Positions 35,234 to 45,514 of a stretch of 64,000 nt of DNA are shown here, piece after piece. The notes beneath the pieces were generated by a model. It made no database searches and had not been told where the DNA came from. It saw only the letters and a list, made by a program, of their open reading frames with translations. The position numbers were made by a program, and so were the translations under genes. Each line of letters begins with the position of its first letter. Positions within the stretch are counted from its first letter, which is position 1. The DNA comes from Pelobates cultripes. Lineage: Eukaryota; Chordata; Amphibia; Anura; Pelobatidae. The DNA is taken from contig OW240915.1 in the NCBI GenBank assembly GCA_933207985.1, positions 275,268,325 through 275,332,324 of the forward strand. Reading direction: 5' to 3'.

Positions 35234-35373
35234 CATATTAAGCTGCTGGTATTCCCACACTCAAAAAAAAAATTAGTGTACCTATCCATAAGTGTTACAA
35301 TCAACATGAGAGGGGACAATGGAACAGCCACGGAGGACTACAGTTAATTTAATGAAACTACAGTATCAATATC

Positions 35374-35760
35374 TTAAAGAAAAATGGAGTATATAAGGTT
35401 TTCATTGAGTCCTTTTGGGGTCACTGTCTCCAAATGATGTATCCAGTAAGCCTCACGCTTTAATAATAGTTTAAACCTGTCTCCACCACATGGTGGTATA
35501 GGAATGTGGTCGATCGCTATCAATCGTAATGTTGGTAGATGGTGTTGGACTGCCAAAAAATGTTTTTTGATCATGAAAGACTGTAGTTATACCTGACCGG
35601 TGTCCTCTGATCCAATCTCTAAGCGTGAGATTCCTTTTGGCCATTAGACAAGTGATCATATATACAACATGATCTGTAGTACATGTTATGTAATGTTTGA
35701 TAGGAATTATTTTCCCACCCTGTGGGTGAACAAAAGTAGAGCCGCATATCATGTGTCTAC
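35374..35760 (-). pseudogene. PLE GIY-YIG endonuclease, decayed
   Basis: Two overlapping frames. The upstream one (35752-35471) has HYITCTTDHVVYMITC, then RDWIRGHRSGI, matching FVIYQIMC and RERMRGHR of PLE-1, with the GIY-YIG core itself damaged. The downstream one (35574-35374) has LIAIDHIPIPPCGGDRFKLL and REAYWIHHLETVTPKGLNE, the C-terminal PLE block. A frameshift near 35550 separates them. Confidence 0.85.
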
Positions 35761-36235
35761 ACGTAACACAACCGCTGTAGCAACCTTTCTTTTTGTGTAT
35801 TGGTGGGTTTGCATAACATTGGCATTGATCATTATGTACTAAGAGGTCTCTAAGATTTGGATTCCTTTTATAACTTATAACTTGTTATTCATGGAATCTT
35901 CTTGGCAGACTATTGTCAGATTGAAGGATGTACCAGTGTCTTTGCATTGAGTTTCTGATGTTCATGGTCCCTGTATGAAAAGTTAATGGCAAAAATATTT
36001 TGTTTAGATAAGTTTTGTCTTTTCTGCCTTCTTGAGTGAAGCGTTCAATTGCTTTAGCTTTGGCCATAGCTAATACTCGTGGATGGAAGCTTATAACGAA
36101 GAACCTATCCCAAATGTCTTTTATCTGTTGTTCATGGTTCTGTTATACCGCACTGCTCTCAGGAACTGTGAAGTGGGTAAGGAGTCCTTGATATGCTGAG
36201 GATGAAAGCTAGAAGCCGATAAAAGAGTATTACAA

Positions 36236-37240
36236 TCAGTTTCTTTGCGGAACAAAGTGCACCCTAATATGTTTCTGTTTTTTGAAAATTGTGACATCGA
36301 AGAATAGAATATTGGTGTGATGCCAATTCAAAGTTAAACTCACTGATATAGGTGAGTTGTTAATATTCTCCACCATTTCATTTAGTGTGGACATTTTGCC
36401 TTTCCATATAAGGAAGATATCATCAACATATCTCAGGTATTTGATGATACGATTATTGTATGTAGTCAATATGTATTTGCTCTCAAACCAGTACATGAAC
36501 CATTTGCATATGATGGTGCCATGGCTACCCCCATTGCAGTACCAGAGATTTGTAAGTAGAAATATTCTTCAAATTTGAAGTAGTTGCAAGTTAATACAAT
36601 CCATAGCCATTCTATAAGATATTCGATTGGTGGTACAGTATATGTTTCAGATGTAGTTAGAATTTGTCTCATGGCTTCAATACCCTCCTTATGAGGTATT
36701 ATCGTGTAAAGGGTTTGCACATCGTCTTCTAAAGTAATTACTTGAAACTGATACAAAAGATCCTGTGTATCTCTGAGGCATGTGGGCAAATTCTTTATAC
36801 TATCCTTGATATGATAATCAATAAATTTGGCAATAGGCTCTATTAATTCTTCTTTTGCAGAGACATTGGGTCTGCCTGGAGGTTGTTCTGCATTTTTATG
36901 AATTTTGGATAACATGTATATTACGAGATGTTTAGGATGTTTTACATCTAGAAATTTTGCTGTTCTTTCATCCAAGTATCGCAAATTCAGGCCTTCGTCT
37001 ATTAATTTCTCAATTATTTTTTTAAATTTATGTACAGGGTCAAAAGTGAGTTTACGGTATGTAACTCCATCTTCCAATTGTTGTATAATTTCACGTTAAT
37101 ATTTCTCATAGGATTGTATCACAATGCCCCCCATTTTATTTGCCGGGCGAATTACAATAATAGGATCGTGTATCAGATCGCATAGAGCTGTATGTGTATT
37201 TTTAGTAAGATTATACCTTTGAAGAGGAGGTCTATATTTA
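36236..37240 (-). pseudogene. PLE reverse transcriptase, decayed
   Basis: From the 5' side: DPIIVIRPANKMGGIVI (about 37170-37120), the PLE RT0-1 block; then VTYRKLTFDP and MLSKIHKN with PPGRPNVSA (about 36920-36860). DVQTLYTIIPHKEGIEAM corresponds to the first catalytic region, where the usual VxxLYTNIP motif is recognisable. ISGTAMGVAMAPSYAN (about 36530) is followed after a frameshift by the YVDD catalytic box in YLRYVDDIFLIWKG (about 36440-36400). The first frame ends in a shifted GLRANTY. At least two frameshifts and a stop near 37088 inactivate it. Confidence 0.9.
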
Positions 37241-37246
37241 GTCTAT

Positions 37247-37376
37247 CACTGTGATCTTGATAAAGACCCGAACTGGTCGAAACGTCTATTTAACATTACG
37301 CACAGCTAATTTTTTGGAAATACAATAAATACAATTATTTCATGGATTTGAAACCTGGAGTGCTCCCTATATTTCA
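37247..37376 (+). repeat. PLE-2 terminal repeat, inverted copy, with hammerhead-like block
   Basis: The plus strand reads CTTGATAAAGACC, CGAACT, GGTCGAAACGTC (37255-37286). This is a 4-5 bp stem II capped by a short loop, bounded by a CUGAUGA-like core (UUGAUAA) and an intact GAAAC-GUC. The rest matches the reverse complement of 34479-34560. Confidence 0.8.
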
Positions 37377-37582
37377 TTTTCATTATATATGTTACGTGGG
37401 ATTGCACCCAGGCACGGTAAATATTAAATTTTTCTTCATTTGGGAGGAGTGCCAAGCATATTTAATTTGGGCTGCACCAAGAGGGCTGCACTCACCTGAA
37501 CATGCATACATTATAGGGTGCTGCTGGGGCCAAAATATACAAAATACAAAATCGTCAATGTACCCCATGTAAAACAACGTAA

Positions 37583-37775
37583 ATGTACCCCATTCATGGC
37601 AGGTCCTACTCTAGCAGTCTAATGCTTGCTCTTATGAGATTAATCCACTTACTTTCGAAAATAGCCTTGACTTGTAGAGAGTCCCAGTAAGGAAGTATTT
37701 CCCAAGTAAGTGGATTAATCTCATAAGAGCAAGCATTAGGCTGCTAGAGTAGGACCTGCCAAGAACGGGTACATT
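37583..37775. repeat. Near-perfect palindrome, 71-bp arms
   Basis: 37583-37654 pairs with 37705-37775 with few mismatches. AGTAAGTGGATTAATCTCAT on the right matches ATGAGATTAATCCACTTACT on the left. The spacer is about 50 bp. The family is shared with the direct repeats at 24.5-25.1 kb (TAATGCxTGCTCTTATGAG, ATGATCATGTAATATAACT). High arm identity suggests a young inverted duplication or arm conversion. Confidence 0.85.
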
Positions 37776-37936
37776 GATGTTGTGGCAGGCTTATGCAATA
37801 TATGATCATGTAATATAACTAAATCCCCATTATTTTTTGCCTAGGTGAGATGTTTTTAAATAAAACTATTACAATCTCTAAAATTTGAAATCATTGTTTA
37901 GTAAATAAGCGAGTGTGTGGGATTTTGTATTTTATA

Positions 37937-37992
<56 letters not shown>
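37937..37992. repeat. (TA)n(GA)n microsatellite
   Basis: A TA run passes into a GA run. Confidence 0.95.
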
Positions 37993-38186
37993 CCAACAAC
38001 ATGGTAGGAATTCTATAATAATAATGAATTAATAAATTACTAGGCAGATAACACACCCAACTATTCCAGCTTTATGAACATTGATTATTCCTAAAGCAGC
38101 TAATAGGTTATTAAAATTAAATATTGTAATACAATGTTTTTTTTTTTTTTAAATATTTTAATTAACTTTGCAAGCTTGATCATTTC

Positions 38187-38192
<6 letters not shown>

Positions 38193-38222
<30 letters not shown>
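38193..38222. repeat. (TA)n microsatellite
   Basis: A pure TA run of about 30 bases. Confidence 0.95.
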
Positions 38223-38225
<3 letters not shown>

Positions 38226-38464
38226 ACAGCATATAATAGTTGATAATGAGTAATTATTTTGTATCTAAAGTGTGACTATTGGCTCTAGATAAAGTCTATC
38301 AAGGCCAAGTGAGAAGTTAATTCAAATTGAATTTCAAATTTAAGGCCAGAATAGCCAAACTAAAAGCATAACTGACTTCTTTGATTCTTCTAGTTTGACT
38401 ATTTTGACCTTAAATTTTAAATTTACTCTGAATTCTCATTTTAGCTATTAACCCTGTATGTGAT

Positions 38465-38544
38465 TTAACCCCTTAAGGACACATGACATGTTTGACATGT
38501 CATGATTCCCTTTTATTCCAGAAGTTTGGTCCTTAAGGGGTTAA
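38465..38544. mobile_element. 80-bp TTAA MITE
   Basis: TTAACCCCTTAAGGACACAT at the left and GGTCCTTAAGGGGTTAA at the right form terminal inverted repeats. The inner ACATGACATG...CATGTCATG is also palindromic. A second copy at 48753-48832 is nearly identical over its whole length. There is no coding capacity; mobilisation in trans by a TTAA-specific transposase is inferred. Confidence 0.9.
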
Positions 38545-38849
38545 GGGAGCTTTGTATTCTCTTTTTAATGAAAAGCAGCCTAAGGAGAATGGTATTGGGA
38601 GGTTGGGATATTTTTTGTGGCAAATTAAAAAAAATGGGAACAAAACATTTAATATATGCACTACCAAAAACAATATCCCTAACTCTTGTTTATGCACGAT
38701 TAAAGTTGCTATTTAGTACATGGAAGCCCAGTAAACAAGGAGACAGTTTCTAGAAAACACAATTGCAAAAATAAAGGGGTTAAAGCACTGCAGACAGCTT
38801 TAAAACCCAGTCATCCTCAGCCAGCCCAAGCAAAAATACATAATTTGCA

Positions 38850-39262
38850 ACTTGTATATCTGTATCTGTGTATATCTGTGCGTGCCTGTGTGTATATTTG
38901 TGTGTGTATATCTGTGTGTGTATCTGTGTGTGTGTATGTGGGTGTGTGTGCCACTGTGTGTGTGTATCTGTCTGTGTCAGTGTATGTGTGCCAGTGTGTG
39001 TATCTGTGTGTGTTTCAGTGTGCGTATCTGTATGTGTATCTCTGTGTGTATGTATCTGTGTGTTTGTTCCAGTGTGTATCTGTGTGTGGTGGTGTATCTG
39101 TGTGTCTGTGTGTGTACTAGTGTATCTGTTTATCTGCATGTGTGTGTGTATCTATGTGTATGTGTCAGTATGGGTATATGTGTATGTGTGTGTTAATGTG
39201 TATGGGTATCTGTGCATGTCAGTGTGTATGTCTATCTTTATGTTAGTGTGTAGCCGCATATG
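38850..39262. repeat. GT-rich array (TGTGTATCTG-like units)
   Basis: About 400 bases of TGTGTGTATCTGTG-like imperfect repeats. Long Cys/Val-rich plus-strand and His/Thr-rich minus-strand frames are artefacts. Confidence 0.95.
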
Positions 39263-39269
39263 TGTATGT

Positions 39270-39600
39270 GTGCATACATCCCTTCAACATTATAAATTCA
39301 AACACTAACACTACATGAAACACACACCTCTAAATAAACCCCAACACTGCATGCAATCAAACGCCAACACTACATGCAAAGACATCCCTGCAATCAAATG
39401 CCAACACTACATACACACACTGTTGCAATCAAACACCAACACTGCATACAAACACACACTTGGATTAGAATGCTAACATTGTGTTCAAAATCATCCCTAC
39501 ATTCAAAGAACAAAGATTACACACACATACATCACTTCATTCAAACACCAACATTTCATACACACAACCCTGAATTCAAACACTTGTAGAGCCCTATTTT
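39270..39600. repeat. Degenerate minisatellite, about 40-bp unit
   Basis: Eight or so units of the form CAATCAAACxCCAACACTACATxCAAACACACC follow each other with considerable divergence. Because the units abut with no unique spacers, this is not a CRISPR array. Confidence 0.75.
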
Positions 39601-39609
39601 ATTGGTCTT

Positions 39610-42190
39610 TCTTTTTATATCAGGTGGTTTCTTTGTGTAAAATTTTAAATAAACAAAACACTAATATTCTCCAGTCCCCAAACTAACTAGAGTAACATAC
39701 AGCAACATACAAATAAATAATACATGCACTAACTAAAATGGAAATCACATTACTTAAAAATAAGTACACAAAACCCCATTAGATCTCACCCACAAACATT
39801 CCATTATTCACTCAGGTCTTTCCACGATCAAATGCACAAAGAGAGAGAGAGCAAAATGATGTACACAGGTGCACTTTATCCGACTGGCACTTTGTATTAA
39901 CAGTAGACTGTACACTGTAAAAACATCAGAATTCAGAATCATGAATCAAAACGAACATGCTCATCCATTGCCCTTGTTTTTGGTTTGTGATTTGGCTACA
40001 TTTCAGCTCAGAGTTCAGACAAAAAGCTATTTGGAATTTCATGAATCTCCAGGTCTAGTAAACAGAACTAGACTGCTCTCTAACAAAAAAACACCAACTG
40101 CTACACCAAGTATATTTGCTGGTTTTCATTCAGATTTGTCATGAGTAGCTGAATTAATTGACATTAGTACAAACAAATATCTCAAGTTTTAACTAGCTTG
40201 ACAGTACATCTTATTTCTGTGTTTTTTTTAACTTATATCATCTTGTCATAGGTCCTTAGTATAGTCATCCATCTTGATAGAACTGTTTATTATTTTCCTC
40301 CTAGCTACCTCTATCACTTGAGAGTATTTTGTTCAATATAACACAGGTAATTATTTGTTTTAACAAATGGACATTTATTTTTCACTAATCAACTAAATGT
40401 AAAGCACTATTTATTTAATAATTAGAAAAATGAAACAAAACAAATAAAATAATACGATTATTGTAATTTTCTAACCTGTATTTTAATGAAACAAGCTAAT
40501 CATAAAGGAATTACTTGGATTTTAGCAATTAAGGTAATAATGTTCAAGATAATCATATAGAAAAACACGGAAAACAACATCCTTTCAACATTTCTAAGAA
40601 ATATGATTAGTGTTCTCTAATATAAGGGGAAATTATATTTAATAGAGTACTCCTATATATCGCTTGTGAATAACCAATTTGTAATTAAGAAATCTGTAGT
40701 CTTGATTAATTTCAAGTAATGATTTTCTAGTACACTAGAGGCAGAGGGTAGTTTATTCTATAATTAGACTCTGAATGCCAAGGTTATGATCAATAAAAAT
40801 TAAAAGACCATTTAAAACGGTTTGCATAAAGAATTTATTAAGACAAACAATTTTCAATTGCTTTAAATGTCATTATGTTAAAACTACCACAATAAGTTTT
40901 AAAGTACTACAATAAGACTTTCAGTTGCTAAGTATGTAATCTCAAGATAATTGAGAAAATGAGTCCTGTTTAAGTCATTAATATTTGGATTTGAACAATC
41001 TAAAAATCTGTATTTTTTGTTTTTTTTACTGGGGACTACTATTATGCATTGGTTGAGTTTTCAAATGAAGACTTATTGGCTTCCACGTGTAGTAGGGATG
41101 TTATCACTATTGTCCCAGCATGTCCTTCACACAAGACTTAAGATTAGCTTTTACCATTTCAGTGGTAGAAGGTGACCTTCCACCATATTTGAACAGAAAT
41201 TTAATAAATAGAGTATTTTAACATATAATTATAGATATTGATAAAGGAGTAATAAATAATGAGAATACTTAGCCACAAAATAAACAGGTGCAATTTTTTT
41301 TTATTAATATGATTTATATTTTTAATGAGAGTCAACTAAAAAAAATCTTTTGATACAGAATAAACCTTTCTTTTTCTAAATTATAAAGATTTCATAAGTG
41401 AATAGTTAGTTCCCTTCATTTACATATAGTTTTTCATTATACAGTAGAACAAATATATATAATTTGAGCATAGCTTTCAGTTAAATAATTTCATAAACCA
41501 TTAATTTATTTAGTTTCGTAGATGCGGCTTATTATTATTATTAGATTTTTATGTAAGAGGTCCACTGAGTATGGCATGAGCAAATAATTTTCTTCAATAT
41601 CATTACTTGTTTTTTTTTCCATTTTACAGTATTTCTGCTTGTTGGAAAAATAAAACAGCAGTATTAAAAGGTCAAATGCCACACAGTTTTTACACAATGC
41701 ATTAGGCAAAAATCCTATATGTCTTAATTGCAGTTTGATCTCATCACTTGAGACCCAAGCTCTTTCATTCTAAATTATTCTTCTGGCTACCCCAATTGTC
41801 CAAGTTACATCAGTAAAAAAAATAATAATAAAAATTCTATGCATATTCTTGCTATTTCTTGGTATGCACGCACTAGCACATTAGTATGTTCACATGAATG
41901 CATGGATGAAATTTAGGACATGTTAAATATTTTGCACCAGACTGAGCATGTATGGACCCCTGTACTGCCATGCATCTTCAGAGATATTCTATCAGATGTG
42001 TACATAAGATATATAGGATCAGTCTTCAAATAAAGAAAAGCTAGGCAGCATCAATGAGTTTAAAAATATAAAAAAAATAATGAGTAAATCTGATGAGGAG
42101 CTTTTGAAAGATCCAGTATCTTTCACTGTAGATTTGCCAGTTTACTTGACTATCTATAAAATGCCATGCTATATATTGTACATAATCTAA
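39610..42190. other. AT-rich stretch, nothing identified
   Basis: The frame at 39869-40144 has no motif. No RNA gene or repeat family was recognised. Confidence 0.5.
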
Positions 42191-42194
42191 ACTT

Positions 42195-43440
42195 GAGACT
42201 GGAGGAATAATTGACTAAGCACCTTGCCGTTCTCTTTCTCAACCACACGTAGATCATGCCTTTCCTACCCTTTAAACTTTCTCCCCGGCTACTGAATAAG
42301 AGGTGGCTATGCTTCTCCTTTCCTTTCGCCCCACCACTTGCCCACTCGATCCTGTCCCATCTCACCTTATCATATCGCTCTCAACTTTTCTTGTGCCTTC
42401 CTTAACACACATCTTCAACTGCTCTCTCTTCTGGCGTTGTCCCTGCTGACCTTAAACATGCCACTGTAGTACCTATCCTAAAAAAAATCTCTTGACCTGT
42501 CCTCCCCCTCTAACTATCGTCCCATATCCCTGCTCCCTTTTTCCTCAAAGCTTCCGGAAAGACTTGTCTTTACCTGTATGTCTCACTTCTTCAATTCCAA
42601 CTCTCTCCTTGACCCTCTTCAATCTGGCTTCCACCCTCTCCACTCTACTGAGACTGCTCTTATCAAAGTTACTAATGACCTAATCGCAGCTAAATCCAAA
42701 AGCCACTACTCCTTACTAATTCTTTTTGACCTCTCTGCTGCCTTTGACACCATTGATCATGCTCTCCTTCTTCAAACCTTTCAATCACTGTGATTCTGTC
42801 CTCTCGTGGATTTCCTCTTATCTCTCCCAAAGCTCACACAGCTTTTCTAATGATACCTCCTCTCCCTGTCCTGTCTAGGTTGGAGTCCCCCAAGGCTCTG
42901 TCCTTGGTCCCCTTCTATTTTCTCTTTATACTGCCTCTCTTTGCAAACGTATTACTTCTTTTGGATTCCACTACCACCTGTACACTGATGACACTCAGAT
43001 ATATCTCTCCTCCCCGGACCTCTCCCCAGCCGTCTTGCAACATGTCACTGCTTACTTTTCTTCCATCTCTGACTGGATGTCCCCCCTGCTTTCTGAAACT
43101 CAATCTCTCTAAAACTGAGCTCCTCATCTTTCCTCCTCCTAATACTGATCCTCCTCTTTCGCTCTCCCTTCAAGTTAGTGGTATCCACATAAGTCCATCT
43201 TGCAAGCACACTGTCTTGGCATCATACTTGATTCTGGCCTCACCTTTTAGCCTCACATGATTGCTATTTCCTGTCCTAATGTGTTTTATATTCCACCTCC
43301 TATAGACTGCAAGCTCTTTTGAGCAGGGTCTTCTTCAACCTATCATTCCTGTAAGTTTTCTTATAATTGTCCTATTTATAGTTAAATCCCCTCTCTCATA
43401 ATATTGTAAAGCGCTGCAGAATCTGTTGGCGCTATATAAA
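42195..43440 (+). mobile_element. L2-type LINE, 3' half, ending in (AAT)n
   Basis: RT coding lies at about 42200-43250. A 3' tail follows with TGTAAAGCGCTGCAGAATCTG and TTGGCGCTATATAAATG (43405-43440), the common terminus of frog and fish L2 elements. It ends in (AAT)n at 43444-43480. The 5' half, including the endonuclease start, is missing. Confidence 0.88.
42200..43250 (+). pseudogene. L2-type reverse transcriptase, multiply frameshifted
   Basis: Across three frames the RT blocks appear in order: PTTCPLDPVPSHL (about 42330), [20 protein letters not shown] (about 42430-42485), [36 protein letters not shown] (about 42605-42680) and [19 protein letters not shown] (about 42717-42775) with the first catalytic Asp. 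Next are [21 protein letters not shown] (about 42880-42940), the [11 protein letters not shown] box (about 42980; usual YADD) and [15 protein letters not shown] (about 43100). At least six frameshifts or stops are present. Confidence 0.9.
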
Positions 43441-43443
43441 TGT

Positions 43444-43444
43444 C

Positions 43445-43479
<35 letters not shown>

Positions 43480-43480
43480 G
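43444..43480. repeat. (AAT)n microsatellite, L2 tail
   Basis: A run of AAT directly at the 3' end of the L2 element, the usual simple-repeat tail of this clade. Confidence 0.95.
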
Positions 43481-43489
43481 TAAGAGAGA

Positions 43490-44260
43490 CAAATACAGAA
43501 CTATTAGGAAAACATTTTTTGTTTCCTTTTGCAAAGATAGCTGGTTAATATTATTCACTTTTTTTGGTAGGGGGCAGTGTAGCATTCAACTCTTTGTATT
43601 TATCTTAGACACCTTGAATTTAGGGAAAGCTCTACCTCTTTCAGGATTTTTTTGTGAGACTTGTACTTTAATGTTTTTAAAAGGATATCAATAAAGATTT
43701 ATTATCTCTTAAATTAAAAGTGGATTACAATGTGGTGTCTCTAAGTACCAATGAACTGGAGCATTCCTAGTAGCTACATAGATTAGAACTCCACTACCTC
43801 TGCTATCTGAGTACCTAATTGTTATATTCAGACATTCAAATATATTTATTTCTAGAAAACCTCTAAACGAATCAGGTCATAAAATCATATTATATATTAT
43901 CTTGCCTTTAGTACTAATATCAATTAAACATGAGTTGCATGACTTAAAGATAGACATGAGATTAATATATATAAGGGGGGTGCAAGGAATACACAGAAAC
44001 ACTATATACTTAATGTTATGAATATGACACCTCCTGATCAGCCTGTAACAAAAATATAAAAACATGCATAGTATAATATTGTTACATAAATTAATTCTGA
44101 TCAATTTTGGAGGTTATCTGTCACTCACAATTTGCAGAGCCACATACAGCTGGCTCTGGCTCAGAAGGCAGATGAATAATAAGCTTATTCTGGCTTTAGC
44201 GATTTCCAGGTCAAATAGCTCCTTTTCAGCCCCAATAAATATCAGGATATCCGAGGTGGT
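43490..44260. other. No feature identified
   Basis: Frames are short and without motifs on both strands. Confidence 0.45.
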
Positions 44261-44264
44261 AAAG

Positions 44265-44640
44265 AAAAGATAGACTTTACTGGATACAAATCAAAATAAA
44301 AACAGGAAACAAAATAAGCTTTAGAAACACAATAAAATAAGAGTCCACAACACTAACGCGTTTCGACCATCGGGTCTTTATCAAAGTGTATAGTGGATCC
44401 TTCTTGTTTTCTTTTTAAATGGTCCAAATAGGAAGTCCAATTTGGCGCCGTTCATCGGCGTCCGTCTTCACTTCCGGGTTCATAGCACTTCCGCATCATG
44501 TGACTTAGCTGCGCATCACGTGATTTCTACGTCTTCGTAATGACGTCACATCTGGCTTCTTAGTATTCCGTCTCTGATTACCGGAACACTTTCGGCACTT
44601 CCAATTTCACCATATTTACAATGGGAAAGAAACTGAGTGT
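44265..44640 (-). mobile_element. PLE-type terminus with hammerhead-like block
   Basis: At 44355-44386 the minus strand reads CTTTGATAAAGACC, CGAT, GGTCGAAACGCG. This closely parallels the PLE-2 block: same core, same stem GACC/GGTC, intact GAAACG. It is followed on the plus side by a CpG-containing stretch to about 44600. No RT or endonuclease was found nearby. Confidence 0.6.
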
Positions 44641-45151
44641 ATAAAAGACAATCTACATCTGAACTAAAAGGCTGGACATATATATTACAATAAAAATTTA
44701 TAACAATAAACATTTTTTTGCAGAAAACATTGTTCCTTTCTTTCTCTTAAAGGAAAACAAAAAACATAATTAATACATAAAAAAACATATACAGTATAAA
44801 GAGGAGAATCATCTCCAACAATAGCAATAACTTAATGTTTATCATCCATAATATTAGGAGGAGAATCTTCTTAAAGTGAACCACATTTATAATAGGAAAA
44901 AACTTTTTAACAAAGGATTTGTATATAAATTTGCAACCACTGATTAAAATGTATAATTTAGAGACCAGAAAATGTGAAAAAATATATCTGCAGAATAGAA
45001 TACCTAAAAAATATAAAGATATATAAATTCCTATAAAAACTTAAAAAGAAAAATTGATTTTTTTGTACATCACTGATGATTTATTAAAGCACCAGTTTTC
45101 CTATTAACCAGAAGACCTGTGAGTGCATTTTTATTTTTATTTTTATTTTTG

Positions 45152-45153
45152 TT

Positions 45154-45178
<25 letters not shown>
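45152..45178. repeat. (TA)n microsatellite
   Basis: A TA run after GACCTGTGAGTGCATTTTTA and (TTTTTA)n. GTGAGTGCA is also present at the outer part of PLE-1 terminal repeats. Confidence 0.85.
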
Positions 45179-45184
<6 letters not shown>

Positions 45185-45514
45185 CAAAAATATACAAAAA
45201 GATAGACATACAGAATTTGTTCTGAACTTCAATAATATAAAAATTAAAAATTATTATTCTTTATATATGCCAACATATTCCACAGTGCATTACATTATAT
45301 TGAAAGGGGTGGTGAAGAAAATCCAATCTCTGAACATTGGAGGTAGACAGATATATATCATTAGATGTCTTGCCCAGTGACACTTGCTGATGAGATGTTA
45401 CCATTGCTCTAACCAGCTGACAATATAAACTATTTTAACAAAAGATCTGTATGAGATTACACCTACAAGAAGCATTATTAGAGATTCATCTATAAATAGG
45501 TATGCAATATTAAA

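Larger units (their letters stand above)
34471..37380 (-). mobile_element. Penelope-like element copy 2: RT plus endonuclease, inverted terminal repeats
   Basis: Minus-strand order: inverted terminal repeat (37376-37247), RT (about 37240-36236), linker and GIY-YIG endonuclease (about 35760-35374), 3' non-coding region, sense terminal repeat (34611-34479). The two terminal repeats are reverse complements and share ATACAATAAATACAAT, AGCTAATTTTTTGGAAATA and CTCCCTATATTTC. Coding begins abruptly at the inverted repeat, so the N-terminal part is lost. Internal stops and frameshifts show it is inactive. Confidence 0.9.

Noticed and set aside
38780..39308. Four long frames (91-146 codons) on both strands
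   Set aside because: They are translations of the GT-rich repeat array.
39270..39600. Regularly spaced repeats suggesting a CRISPR array
   Set aside because: Units of about 40 bp abut without unique spacers and diverge strongly, and the window is vertebrate DNA. It is a minisatellite.
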